Assembly (NCBI GenBank): GCA_902794535.1
Contig: CADBHQ010000011.1
Coordinates: 62,001-126,000, forward strand
Direction of reading: 5' to 3'
Length of the DNA stretch: 64,000 nt
Source of the DNA: Fibrobacter succinogenes
GTDB taxonomy: Bacteria > Fibrobacterota > Fibrobacteria > Fibrobacterales > Fibrobacteraceae
A program made the translations under genes and the position numbers. Under the pieces are notes generated by a model that worked only from the letters and a program-made list of their open reading frames with translations, searched no databases and was not told where the DNA came from. Shown here in pieces: positions 34,177 through 43,005 of this stretch (positions within the stretch are counted from its first letter, which is position 1; each line of letters opens with the position of its first letter).

Positions 34177-35808
34177 TTATTCCTTCTCCCAACTGAGCAC
34201 AGGATAGCCGTCATTCAGGCCAGAATCATAAATGAATTCATCGCCAAGGAGTTCGGCAAATTTATCCGATTTCATTTCATCAGTAGATTTTGGCGTAGCG
34301 ACTCCACCACTATTATTAAGGCCAAACGGTTCTTGTTCGCCTTGTTCCAAATAGTAGTAGTCAGCCATAGTGGTGTTGTAGTTATAGCCAATCATCAAGC
34401 CAACAAGAGAATCTCCGTCAACTTTACCTGTGGAATATGCGGAACTGGTGACACCTTCTTGGTTATAACCAATAATTCCACCAACATAAGTCAAACCAGA
34501 AACATCACCGGTATTATAAAGAAGTTTTGAATTTGAGCCCAACAAATTTCCAACAACGCCAGAAACATAAGTTTCACCTTCAACCAATGCAATATTTCCT
34601 ACTTCACTTATGGATGTTCTATTCGCCAAACCAATAACACCGCCTACATACTTTTTTCCAATAACTTTCCCTTCATTTTTTGCGCTATTCAAAGTCGCAA
34701 TAATACTACCGCTAGATATTGTTGGGCTCACATAACCTGCACCCCCAAAAATCCCGCCAACATTATTCACTCCATTTATTTCAGCATGATTTTTAGCATT
34801 TTTGCAGTCCATAAAATAACTGCTTACGTAAGTATATGCGGCTCTTCCTGCAATTCCACCAACATTTGACGAGCCTTCCACTGCACCAAAATTTTCCACA
34901 TTTTCCATCGTTGATTGGTATGCCTGTCCAGCAATGCCCCCAGTAAAATCTTTTCCATTTACGGTTCCATAATTTATACTCAACGATATTGAAGCATTTT
35001 GAGGATATGGACCATTAGATTGACCTGCTATACCCCCCACACAATCCTCATTTCCAATAACCGTTCCGTAATTTTGAGTATTCGTAATATCTCCCCCATT
35101 TACTCCCGCTATTCCCGCAGTAAATTTACCCCCATTAATCCATGAATTTTTCAATACAATATTCGATATATTCTTTTGGTTATTTCCAAACAGACCATTA
35201 TGTGAGCTAGTCGTATTAATAAACATTCCACTTACCGTGTGTCCATTCCCATCAAAATATCCTGTAAAACCAACACTAGAATTGCCTATAGGAGTCCATT
35301 TATGGAGTTTAGTCGAATCGCCTACCAAGGCCCCCTTTTCATCAATGATATCGCCCTTATTTAACTTGATATCAGCACCTAGTTTAAAATATTTTCCCTG
35401 ATAATCTTTATCACTTGCATTTACTACAAAAGATAAATGAGCCAATTGTTCTGCAGTCAGAATAATGTACGGACTCAACTTAGTACCCGCACCACATGCA
35501 AAATCTTTTGCAGTCGTTCCATCCCAAGGATTACCAGGTTCTCCTACACAATTTTCATCTAATTCTTCAGCCACAGAACTGCTAGACAATTTTTCATCGT
35601 TGGGCTTATTGCTAGAACTACTACCAGCCTGTTTTTCTGTGCTGCTAGACGAAATCTTCCCAGAATCTTTGCTGCTAGAACTTTTTCCTTTTTTACTGGA
35701 ACTGCTTGCTAAAGAAATCACTTCATCGTCAGAAGATGCAGATATCGTTTGCGAACACGCCGCAAACATCGCTGCAACACCCAAGATACCGATTATCGAA
35801 TAACGCAT
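34177..35808 (-). CDS. GLUG-repeat lipoprotein with Ser-rich linker
   Basis: 543 residues from ATG 35808 (GAGG, 5-nt spacing). The same frame is open upstream but runs antisense through dapA, so a longer start is rejected. The lipoprotein signal ends MFAACS. A Ser/Lys linker (about 22-75, SSSSKKGKSSSSKD) is typical of Fibrobacter surface proteins. The repeat region starts WTPIG...FTGYFDGNGHTVSG and continues with about seven GLUG units (VGGIAGQ, FTGGIAGQ, VGGIAGR, VGGIFGG, VGGVIGL, VSGVVGN, VGGIIGY), which form a beta-helix-like stack. A tail DGYPVLSW closes the fold. It leads an operon with the NERD gene. It is a paralogue of the partial gene at 1-513. Confidence 0.85.
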   Translation of the reverse strand: MRYSIIGILGVAAMFAACSQTISASSDDEVISLASSSSKKGKSSSSKDSGKISSSSTEKQAGSSSSNKPNDEKLSSSSVAEELDENCVGEPGNPWDGTTAKDFACGAGTKLSPYIILTAEQLAHLSFVVNASDKDYQGKYFKLGADIKLNKGDIIDEKGALVGDSTKLHKWTPIGNSSVGFTGYFDGNGHTVSGMFINTTSSHNGLFGNNQKNISNIVLKNSWINGGKFTAGIAGVNGGDITNTQNYGTVIGNEDCVGGIAGQSNGPYPQNASISLSINYGTVNGKDFTGGIAGQAYQSTMENVENFGAVEGSSNVGGIAGRAAYTYVSSYFMDCKNAKNHAEINGVNNVGGIFGGAGYVSPTISSGSIIATLNSAKNEGKVIGKKYVGGVIGLANRTSISEVGNIALVEGETYVSGVVGNLLGSNSKLLYNTGDVSGLTYVGGIIGYNQEGVTSSAYSTGKVDGDSLVGLMIGYNYNTTMADYYYLEQGEQEPFGLNNSGGVATPKSTDEMKSDKFAELLGDEFIYDSGLNDGYPVLSWEKE

Positions 35809-35960
35809 AGAAACCTCACCAAAACTTCTTTCATTGAATATATACCAATCCACAAAAGATTGCAAACATTTGTTCACACTTTTGATGCGAAACGCACGGA
35901 ATAGTTTCCTTTGACGCAAAATGTAAAAGACCGCATCGCAAGCGACAATCCGGGTGTATT

Positions 35961-36003
35961 TTCTAAGTTCTAAGCTCTGAGCTCTAAGTTCTAATACTAT
36001 ATT
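35961..36003 (+). promoter_or_regulatory. dapA promoter with abutting heptad array
   Basis: Five units, TTCTAAG, TTCTAAG, CTCTGAG, CTCTAAG, TTCTAAT (35961-35995), run into TATATT (35998-36003). The ATG of dapA is 9 nt after the -10, without a ribosome binding site. Confidence 0.6.
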
Positions 36004-36012
36004 TTGGCCACT

Positions 36013-36969
36013 ATGCAGATTACTAACGCTTCTCAACTTACTGGTGTTTTCCCCGCGTTGTTCACTCCGCTCAAGAACGACGATCCCAAGAACCTTCGCA
36101 ACTCCATCGACTACAAGAAGATGGGCCAGATGATCGACGACGTGATCGCTAACGGCGCAAGTGGCGTGCTCCCTGCCGTGACCACGGGTCAGAGTGCGAC
36201 GGTTTCTCCGCAGCAGCACCTGGACATCATCAAGTTTACGCTCGACTATGTGGACGGCCGCGTGCCCGTGATTGCCGGTGCAGGTTCCAACTGCACTCGC
36301 GAATCTATCGAAATGATTGAAAACGTTCAGAAGATTGCCCCGGTGGCAGTCCTCTGCGTGACTGGCTATTACAACAACCCGCCGCAGGAAGGCCTCCTGA
36401 AGCACTACCGTACGCTCAGCAGCGAAACGGGTGCCAAAATCGTGATTTACAACGTTCCGGGCCGTACCTCTAGCTACGTGCACCCCGACACCTTGATTGA
36501 ACTTGCCGAAGACAAGAACATCATCGGTCTGAAGCAGGCTGTCGAATTCGGCTTTGGCGAAAAGTTCCACGAAGACACGATGCGCGTGATCAAGGAAACG
36601 AAGGGCAAGGACTTCGCCGTGATGAGCGGTGAAGATGGTCTCTTCGCAGACTTACTCGAAATGGGCGGCACGGGCCTCATCAGCGCTTCGGGCAACATTC
36701 CTGAAGCAACGAAGACCTTTGTCGATCTCTACAAGGCATTCCAGGCCGGTGACAAGGACACTGCACACAACCTCCAGAAGGCTGCACGCGACTTTGTCGA
36801 CATTACGTTCTGCCGCAAGAACCCGATTCCGCTCGGCACGCTGTTCAACAGCCCGCTGTTCCAGCCGCTCGTAAGCGTGAAGGACACTGCTAACGGCGCC
36901 GACGCTGTTGCTCGCATCATGAAGCTTATCGACGAAAAGGCCCCGAGCCTCAAGAAGTACCACGTTTAA
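36013..36969 (+). CDS. dapA: 4-hydroxy-tetrahydrodipicolinate synthase
   Basis: 318 residues from ATG 36013; an in-frame TTG three codons upstream lies on top of the -10 region. It condenses pyruvate with aspartate semialdehyde in the diaminopimelate/lysine pathway. GVFPALFTPLKND, the GASGVLPAVTTGQ phosphate-like loop, YYNNPPQEG, the Tyr in VIYNVPGRT and the Schiff-base Lys in IIGLKQA (near 176) are all present. No Shine-Dalgarno is visible and TATATT ends 9 nt before the ATG, so translation is probably leaderless. The next gene follows 18 nt downstream with a good AGGAG, so the two share an mRNA. Confidence 0.96.
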   Translation: MQITNASQLTGVFPALFTPLKNDDPKNLRNSIDYKKMGQMIDDVIANGASGVLPAVTTGQSATVSPQQHLDIIKFTLDYVDGRVPVIAGAGSNCTRESIEMIENVQKIAPVAVLCVTGYYNNPPQEGLLKHYRTLSSETGAKIVIYNVPGRTSSYVHPDTLIELAEDKNIIGLKQAVEFGFGEKFHEDTMRVIKETKGKDFAVMSGEDGLFADLLEMGGTGLISASGNIPEATKTFVDLYKAFQAGDKDTAHNLQKAARDFVDITFCRKNPIPLGTLFNSPLFQPLVSVKDTANGADAVARIMKLIDEKAPSLKKYHV

Positions 36970-36987
36970 TTTTACCAGGAGATTCAC

Positions 36988-37683
36988 ATGGCAAAGACTC
37001 AGAAATCCATCAGTGACGAAATCTGCGACTACCTCAAGAAGCAGAAGCTCTCCCCCATTCCCGTTCAGACCTTGAACGAAGACATGGAAACCACCCGCTA
37101 CTTCGGCGGTGACCTCAAGGAATTCATTGCCGCAGCCAAGACGCTCGGCGCAAAGGGAATCTTTGTTGAAACCCTGTACCTCGAAGAAGACGAATTCTAC
37201 TACGACAGCGGCATGGACGACGAAGAATACATGGCCCTGTACGGCAACGAAGAATGCTGCGACGGTCAGTGCAAGTGCGGCAAGTGCGAAGACAAGAAGA
37301 GCAAGAAGTCTAAGGACGACGATAGCGATGTCGACGCAGTTTACTTCGAACCCGAAGACCTCGACGGTCTCGACCTCACTCTCCTCAAGCCGCAGATGGC
37401 TAAGTACCTCGACCGCGTAGGCGAAGCCTGTGGCGCACGCCTCACCGTTCCGGGCGTTGACCACCTCGAAGTGGAAATCTTCGCTGACTGGTACGACGAC
37501 TTCGCTGAACTCGTAGACGAAGCCTCCGAAGCAATCGAAATCGACCCGACCGACGCTCTCCGCCAGGCTCAGGCAATTTTCGAAGCCGAAGAAGCTGAAC
37601 TCGCCAAGGCTGAAGACAAGAGCGTGAAGAAGATTGCGGTTCACCCCCCGAAGGGTGGCAAGAAGGCTTCTAAGAAGAAGTAA
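36988..37683 (+). CDS. Acidic protein of unknown function with a Cys cluster
   Basis: 231 residues; AGGAG lies 8 nt before the ATG. No signal peptide. The N-terminal 90 residues are acidic (LEEDEFYYDSGMDDEEYMALYG) and end in a cluster CCDGQCKCGKC, a possible metal site. A Lys/Asp linker leads to a second domain (PEDLDGLDLTLLKPQMAKYL, EVEIFADWYDDFAELVDEA). The tail is Lys-rich (GGKKASKKK). I do not recognise the family. Co-transcription with dapA says little about its role. A strong bidirectional terminator follows. Confidence 0.8.
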   Translation: MAKTQKSISDEICDYLKKQKLSPIPVQTLNEDMETTRYFGGDLKEFIAAAKTLGAKGIFVETLYLEEDEFYYDSGMDDEEYMALYGNEECCDGQCKCGKCEDKKSKKSKDDDSDVDAVYFEPEDLDGLDLTLLKPQMAKYLDRVGEACGARLTVPGVDHLEVEIFADWYDDFAELVDEASEAIEIDPTDALRQAQAIFEAEEAELAKAEDKSVKKIAVHPPKGGKKASKKK

Positions 37684-37721
37684 TTCTTCAAAGCAAACGA
37701 AGTAATTGCATACAAGCTAAA

Positions 37722-37748
37722 AAGTCGCGACACCGTCGCGACTTTTTT
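37722..37748. terminator. Bidirectional terminator
   Basis: AAGTCGCGAC-acc-GTCGCGACTT (10-bp perfect stem) with an A-run before and T-run after. It separates the dapA operon from the convergent DUF1846 gene. Confidence 0.93.
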
Positions 37749-37761
37749 CATTTAAAAGGGG

Positions 37762-37782
37762 ATGCCCGACCAAGTCGGGCAT
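37762..37782. repeat. REP-like intergenic palindrome, copy 2
   Basis: ATGCCCGAC-CAA-GTCGGGCAT, a 9-bp perfect stem. Read on the minus strand it begins GTCATGCCCGAC-TTG, matching the frame of copy 1. Confidence 0.65.
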
Positions 37783-37792
37783 GACACTCTAT

Positions 37793-39277
37793 TTAGCCAT
37801 GATATAATTTGCTGGTCTGATACGTCGGTTCCGTGGTGAGATTTACTCCCAAGCGGCGGAACACGCCCACGTCGACCTGCGAAAGAATCACGCTGGAATG
37901 CACCTCGCAGTGGCGAAGTTCCGGGAGTTTTTCCATAGCAATCTTGGCGTTATAATCCGTGAGGGCGCAAACAGAGAGTGCCACGAGGACTTCGTCCATG
38001 TGCAGGCGCGGGTTCTTGTGGCCAAGCTGCTTGGTCTTCAGGTTCTGAATCGGTTCAATCACCATGGGCGAAAGCAGACGCACCTCGTCAGGAATACCTG
38101 CCAAGTGCTTCAGCGAATCCAAAAGCATTGCAGAAGAGGCGCCAAGCAAAGACGAAGTCTTACCCGTAATGATAGCGCCATCGTTCAGCTGAATTGCTAC
38201 AGCCGGGCCTTCAGATTCTTCGGCCTTCTTGACGGCAGCCGCAATCACGGGGCGGTTTGCAGTACTGATCTGGGCTTGTTCCATAATCAGTTCCTGCTTG
38301 TAAACTTGATCCTTGTCGGCGTTGCCCTTACGCACGTCGCAAAGCGTGTTGTAGTAGCGACGGATGATTTCCTGGCGGGCGGCTTCGCAAACGGCGTCGT
38401 CATCAACAATGCAGTTACCGGCCATGTTCACGCCCATATCGGTCGGACTCTTGTACGGAGATTCACCGAGAATGCGGGTAAACAGGGCATTCAACACCGG
38501 GAAGATTTCCACGTCGCGATTGTAATTGATGGTCGTCTGTCCGTAGGCTTCCAAGTGGAACGGGTCAATCATGTTCACATCGTTCAAGTCGGCGGTGGCG
38601 GCTTCGTATGCGAGGTTCACCGGGTGCTTGAGCGGAATGTTCCAAATCGGGAAGGTTTCGAACTTGGCATAGCCAGCCTTTACACCACGCTTGTTTTCGT
38701 GGTAAATCTGCGAAAGGCACACAGCCATCTTTCCACTTCCGGGGCCCGGAGCCGTCACCACCACAAGTTCGCGAGAAGTTTCAACAAATTCATTCTTGCC
38801 GTAACCGTCATCGCTCACCACCAGCGGAATGTTGCTCGGGTAACCAGCAATCGGATAATGACGATAAACCTTGAGGCCTAAACCTTCGAGTTTTTTCTGG
38901 TATGCAATAGCGCTCGGCTGTTCCTGCCAGCGAGTCAGCACCACGGAGCTCACATAAAGACCGTAACCACGGAAGGCATCAATCAGGCGCAAGACATCTT
39001 GATCGTAGGTAATGCCCAAGTCGCCACGGACCTTGTTTTTTTCGATATCGCCGGCGTTAATGGCGATAATGACTTCGGCCTTGTCCTTGAGCTTTTCGAG
39101 CATGCGGATTTTACTGTCGGGCGCAAAGCCAGGCAACACGCGGGATGCGTGATGGTCATCGAATAGTTTTCCGCCAAATTCCAGATAAAGTTTTCCACCG
39201 AACTTCGCAATGCGCTCGGCAATCTTTTCGGACTGCGTCCTCAGGTACGCGTCGTTATCAAACCCTACTTTAAACAT
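37793..39277 (-). CDS. DUF1846 family protein
   Basis: 494 residues, full length for the family. FKVGFDNDAYLRTQSEKI at the start, GKLYLEFGGKLFDDHHASRVLPG, PGPGSGKMAVCLSQIYHE and VNMAGNCIVDDDAVCEAA are family-like segments. Structures of relatives are known, but the biochemical role is unsettled; the P-loop-like GPGSGK suggests nucleotide or phosphate binding. It ends just after the REP-like palindrome and stands alone. Confidence 0.9.
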   Translation of the reverse strand: MFKVGFDNDAYLRTQSEKIAERIAKFGGKLYLEFGGKLFDDHHASRVLPGFAPDSKIRMLEKLKDKAEVIIAINAGDIEKNKVRGDLGITYDQDVLRLIDAFRGYGLYVSSVVLTRWQEQPSAIAYQKKLEGLGLKVYRHYPIAGYPSNIPLVVSDDGYGKNEFVETSRELVVVTAPGPGSGKMAVCLSQIYHENKRGVKAGYAKFETFPIWNIPLKHPVNLAYEAATADLNDVNMIDPFHLEAYGQTTINYNRDVEIFPVLNALFTRILGESPYKSPTDMGVNMAGNCIVDDDAVCEAARQEIIRRYYNTLCDVRKGNADKDQVYKQELIMEQAQISTANRPVIAAAVKKAEESEGPAVAIQLNDGAIITGKTSSLLGASSAMLLDSLKHLAGIPDEVRLLSPMVIEPIQNLKTKQLGHKNPRLHMDEVLVALSVCALTDYNAKIAMEKLPELRHCEVHSSVILSQVDVGVFRRLGVNLTTEPTYQTSKLYHG

Positions 39278-39391
39278 CTTTTTTGTCCATCTAAAAAATC
39301 ATAAAAATTATCTGCACAAAAATAAAAAAAAGAACGTCATTGCGGGCAACGCAATGACATCGCAATCCACCATGAAGAGCACGGCAAGGCT

Positions 39392-40780
39392 CTAATTAGT
39401 CACTTTGGCTCCAATCGATTGAATAATCGTTCCGATAATTTCATCATGCTCATTCTTCATGCGCATTTTGTTTTTATACATGAGCGCATCGGCTCGTTCA
39501 AAGACAGACGAAACATCCTTGTCATGTTCCTTGTCAAACACAGAAATTCCACAAGCGACCACAACCTTATGCTGGTCAACGTTTTCCTTTACCGCTTCAG
39601 TAAATTTCTTTTCCAGTCTTTCATGGTTTTCAAAATCGGAGCCACGCAGAATTGCAACAAATTCATCACCACCTATTCGGAACACCGGGCTATGGGCAAA
39701 AGTCTGGCACACAAGCCTACTGGCCGAGCGAATATATTCGTCTCCGGCAATGTGTCCCAGCGTATCGTTCACCGTCTTTAAGCCGTTTACATCGCACAAG
39801 GCGATTGCGAATTTCACATTTTCGCCCGACTGGATTTGCTTATTCAGTTTGGCTTCAAATTCACCATATGCGGTCTTATTCTTAATCCCCGTCAAGTCGT
39901 CGCGGCGCGCCTTTTCGTAAGCAGCGCTCACCTCTTCCCTGATTTTTTGTTCGCGGCGAACCTGAGCATCCACATTGGTCACGCTGATAACAATATGCTT
40001 TTTATCGGCATAAACCGCCACCATGTTTACATACAAAGGCCCCTTCGGAGTGTTCAGACGATACGTCAACGAAAACACTCCATTATCATTAAGTTCCTTT
40101 AAAAGCGTATACCTATCCAATGCATTCACAATCAAAGGAATATCTTCTTTGTAAATGACGCTAAGAGCATCTTTTTTAAGCTGATTGAAGAAATCATCGC
40201 CTTCAAGGGCAATACTCAGTTCGCAGAACACACGTTCGCTCTTGTATTGCACATAATGGTTTGTTTCCAGATCCACCATGTAAAGGGCGTCGTAGCGTTC
40301 AGCAAGCGCCATCACGATTTGGCCGTACAGTTCACTTTTAGAAGCTTTCTGCTTAAGAGCCAGACTTTCTCGTTCCTGTTTGTCGATGTTTGTAACACCG
40401 ATAATCAAATAATCGCGCTGTTTACCCTGTCCACGAACAACCTTCATGGAATACCAAACCGGGGTTCCATTCGCAACAATGCGATACTTTCCTCTAAAGG
40501 TATTTCCGTTCTGTACAGAAGCGACAAGATTTTCTTTAGTAGCAATATTTTCAGCAAACCAGGCCTTGTCATCTTCATAGACAACCGTTTCCAAGTTTAC
40601 GCGAGAATCGGCCCAGAAATTACTCGTTTCGTTCAATTCAAGGTTTTTATGGTTCCCGCTGAACGCAAACATGGCATAGTTGTCACTTTCGATATCGACA
40701 AAAAACACGCACTCGTAATCGAGCGAAAGCGCCATTGAAATATCTTCTATTGATAAAAGCGAATCCACTTTACGTTCCAT
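39392..40780 (-). CDS. Diguanylate cyclase with two PAS-like sensor domains
   Basis: 462 residues. The N-terminal 290 residues hold two similar sensory modules, each with an acidic strand (CVFFVDIESDNYAMF and LYMVDLETNHYVQY) and ending in VWYSMKVV or LYVNMVAV then VTNID or VTNVD. A short coiled segment leads to the GGDEF domain (about 300-445): DDLTGIKNKTAYGEFEAKL and the active site RIGGDEFVAIL. It makes c-di-GMP from two GTP. The inhibitory RxxD site before GGDEF is absent, so product inhibition through it is unlikely. It has no membrane segment. Its start faces the long heptad array. Confidence 0.92.
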   Translation of the reverse strand: MERKVDSLLSIEDISMALSLDYECVFFVDIESDNYAMFAFSGNHKNLELNETSNFWADSRVNLETVVYEDDKAWFAENIATKENLVASVQNGNTFRGKYRIVANGTPVWYSMKVVRGQGKQRDYLIIGVTNIDKQERESLALKQKASKSELYGQIVMALAERYDALYMVDLETNHYVQYKSERVFCELSIALEGDDFFNQLKKDALSVIYKEDIPLIVNALDRYTLLKELNDNGVFSLTYRLNTPKGPLYVNMVAVYADKKHIVISVTNVDAQVRREQKIREEVSAAYEKARRDDLTGIKNKTAYGEFEAKLNKQIQSGENVKFAIALCDVNGLKTVNDTLGHIAGDEYIRSASRLVCQTFAHSPVFRIGGDEFVAILRGSDFENHERLEKKFTEAVKENVDQHKVVVACGISVFDKEHDKDVSSVFERADALMYKNKMRMKNEHDEIIGTIIQSIGAKVTN

Positions 40781-41143
40781 AAATTAATAAAATTTTAAGA
40801 AAAATCAAACATTTTTTCGCCGTCCTACTAAAAAAAAACCGAAAATGGTAGAAACGCCTTTACCTAAACAGATGTACAGTAATAGAGTAGACGGTAGGAA
40901 GTAGTCAGTAGACAGTGGTTGGTGGTTAGGGATGTGAGATGCGAGACGTGAGGTGTGAGGTGTGAGGTGTGGGGTGTGAAGTGAGGGATGAGTAATGAAT
41001 AATGGATTTGGATATGGAGGTAGAATGAATAGTTAAAGATGGTTTTGAGATTGGAAGTAATATTTATGTTTTTACGGCTTAACAAGTCGCACAAAATTTC
41101 TACCTTTGAATTCAAATTTTCCCCAATCACTCAAGGAGTATTT
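40781..41143. other. Divergent spacer between the diguanylate cyclase and purF-like genes
   Basis: 363 bp. It contains a long heptad array (about 40880-41006), then AT-rich DNA and the likely purF leader with AAGGAG (41133-41138). Short open frames here follow the array periodicity and are not genes. Confidence 0.6.
40880..41006. repeat. Longest degenerate heptad array
   Basis: Units of seven can be read nearly throughout: GTAGACG, GTAGGAA, GTAGTCA, GTAGACA, GTGGTTG, GTGGTTA, then GATGTGA, GATGCGA, GACGTGA, GGTGTGA, GGTGTGA, GGTGTGG, GGTGTGA, AGTGAGG, GATGAGT, AATGAAT. Neighbouring units are most alike, so it looks like tandem growth with drift. Confidence 0.75.
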
Positions 41144-42616
41144 ATGGGCGGCTTTTGCGGTGTTGTTTCTAAAGAAGATTGCGTAAGCGATCTCTTCTTC
41201 GGAACCGACTACCATTCACACCTTGGAACCCACCGTGGCGGTTTGGCTGTTCTCAAGGCCAACGGACACTTCCATCGTTCAATCCACAATATCCAGAACA
41301 CCCCGTTCCGCAGCAAGTTTGAACATGACTTGCCCTCTTTTGCCGGAAACGTGGGTATCGGCGTTATTTCGGATACTGACCCGCAGCCGCTCGTGATGAC
41401 ATCTAAGCTCGGCACGTTCGCTATCGTGACCGTCGGCTTGATTACCAACATCGAAGAAATCAAGAACGAGCTGTTCAAGAACAACTGCATGCAGCTCCAG
41501 TATTCCACGACTAGCGGAATGGTCGGACCGACCGAAGTGGTGTCCGCCCTGATTGCAACGCAAGATTCCATTGTCGATGGTCTCAAGTACGTTCAAGAAA
41601 AAATCAAGGGAAGCTGCTCCGTTCTTTTGATGGACGAAAACGGCAAGTTCTACGCAAGCCGCGACAAGTGGGGCCGTACGCCGATCGTGCTCGGCAAGAA
41701 AGACGGCGCCATGATTGCCCTGCAAGAAAGCTGCGCCCTCCATAACCTCGGTTTTGAATATGTCCGCGACATGGGTCCGGGCGAAATCGCCGAACTCACA
41801 CCGGATGGCGACAAAACTCTCGTTGCCCCGGGCAAGAAGATGGCTATCTGCTCATTCCTGTGGGTTTACTACGGCTACCCGGCTTCGACTTACGAAGGCC
41901 GCAACGTGGAAATGACCCGCTACCGCTGCGGTTCTGCCCTTGCAAAGCGCACCCCCACCGAAGCAGATGCCGCCTGCGGTATTCCTGACTCCGGTACGTC
42001 TCACGCCCTCGGCTACGCTCACGAAGCAGGCATCAAGTTTGCCCGCCCGTTCGTGAAGTACACTCCGACTTGGGCCCGTTCCTTTATGCCGCAAGACCAG
42101 AAGCAGCGCGAACGCGTGGCTTCCATGAAGCTGATTCCGATTCCGGGACTCATCAAGGACCGCCGCCTGGTGTTCTGCGACGACTCCATTGTGCGCGGCA
42201 CCCAGCTCGGTAAGCAGGCTCTGAAGCTTTATTCACTTGGTTGTAAAGAAACGCACATGCGTATCGCATGCCCGCCGCTCGTTTACCCCTGTAAGTTCAT
42301 CAACTTCTCCCGTTCCAAGAACGAATACGACTTGATCACCCGCCGCTACATTCGCGACCAGGAAGGTGAAAACGCCGATATCGAGAAGTACACCAATCCG
42401 GATGGTGAAGCCTACAAGGGCATGGTCGAATACATCCGCCAGAAGCTGAACCTCACGACTCTCGCTTTCCAGCGCATCGACGACGTGATTCACGCTATTG
42501 GCCTGCCCGAAGACCAGCTCTGCACTTACTGCTGGAGCGGTAAGGACTACGCCGAAACGGGTGACTGCTACCATTGTCCTTGTTGTAAAGAGACCGAATC
42601 GGCTAAAGAAGACTAA
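41144..42616 (+). CDS. Divergent amidophosphoribosyltransferase-like protein (PurF family)
   Basis: 490 residues from ATG 41144 (AAGGAG). A class II glutamine amidotransferase domain starts MGGFCGVVSK, so the nucleophile Cys is at position 5 and needs processing of a short leader or an unusual start. THLGTHRGGLAVLK-like segment replaces the usual RGQESAG loop. The PRPP motif is intact: VFCDDSIVRGTQLGKQ. Cysteines in CPPLVYPC and LCTYCWSG stand where the iron-sulfur ligands of Bacillus-type PurF lie, with further CXXC pairs at the tail. PurF makes phosphoribosylamine from PRPP and glutamine, the first step of purine synthesis. The same divergent form occurs, from memory, in Bacteroidetes. Function as true PurF is likely but not certain. 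Confidence 0.82.
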   Translation: MGGFCGVVSKEDCVSDLFFGTDYHSHLGTHRGGLAVLKANGHFHRSIHNIQNTPFRSKFEHDLPSFAGNVGIGVISDTDPQPLVMTSKLGTFAIVTVGLITNIEEIKNELFKNNCMQLQYSTTSGMVGPTEVVSALIATQDSIVDGLKYVQEKIKGSCSVLLMDENGKFYASRDKWGRTPIVLGKKDGAMIALQESCALHNLGFEYVRDMGPGEIAELTPDGDKTLVAPGKKMAICSFLWVYYGYPASTYEGRNVEMTRYRCGSALAKRTPTEADAACGIPDSGTSHALGYAHEAGIKFARPFVKYTPTWARSFMPQDQKQRERVASMKLIPIPGLIKDRRLVFCDDSIVRGTQLGKQALKLYSLGCKETHMRIACPPLVYPCKFINFSRSKNEYDLITRRYIRDQEGENADIEKYTNPDGEAYKGMVEYIRQKLNLTTLAFQRIDDVIHAIGLPEDQLCTYCWSGKDYAETGDCYHCPCCKETESAKED

Positions 42617-42648
42617 GTACGTACCACTGAGCCGATTCTCTCGCAACC

Positions 42649-42674
42649 GCCCCAGCTTAACGCCTGGGGCTTTG
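42649..42674 (+). terminator. First terminator after the purF-like gene
   Basis: GCCCCAG-cttaacgc-CTGGGGC followed by TTTG. Confidence 0.75.
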
Positions 42675-42718
42675 TTGCTCACGGCGACGACAGCGAAAGC
42701 AAGGATAAAGAGTAGTTC

Positions 42719-42768
42719 AGTCCTCAATTAGGACTTTCAAGCCCCCGGTTAACCCCCGGGGGCTTTGT
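42719..42768 (+). terminator. Second hairpin and terminator after the purF-like gene
   Basis: AGTCCT-caatt-AGGACT (42719-42735), then GCCCCCGG-ttaaccc-CCGGGGGC (42741-42763) followed by TTTGTC. Confidence 0.7.
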
Positions 42769-43005
42769 CATTCATGGGGTGCTTTTTATGGCCTAAAATT
42801 GGCGAAATTTACCGAAAAACTGCGTTTTCACGCCTTTTTTGCGAACCAAACCACCAAAAACCAAATTAGTTTGTTCGTAAAGAACGGAAAAATTTTACAT
42901 TCCGTCCTTTACACACAAGAGTTTTTTTGCTATCTTTGGCCCAAAACAATAAAACAAACCCCATTTTCCCTGAAAAACGGGAAAATAAACAAATAAGAGG
43001 TTAAA

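Larger units (their letters stand above)
42617..43005. other. Spacer between the purF-like gene and rpsP
   Basis: 389 bp: two terminators and a small hairpin after the purF-like gene (42649-42770), then AT-rich DNA and the rpsP promoter TTTTTTTGCTATCTTTGG (42921-42938) with a 60-nt leader and GAGG site. A short open frame across it (42799-42996) is not credible. Confidence 0.65.

Noticed and set aside
35809..36570. Upstream extension of the GLUG lipoprotein frame to 797 codons
   Set aside because: The extra 254 codons are antisense to dapA, and the lipoprotein signal plus ribosome binding site fix the start at 35808.
40880..41006. CRISPR array
   Set aside because: The repeats are only seven bases, without unique spacers, and no cas gene is present in the window.
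40864..41130. 88-codon minus-strand frame
   Set aside because: Its peptide simply mirrors the heptad array (TPHTSHLTPHVSHLTS) and has no start signal.
42799..42996. 65-codon frame upstream of rpsP
   Set aside because: It covers the rpsP promoter and leader; no ribosome binding site and biased composition.
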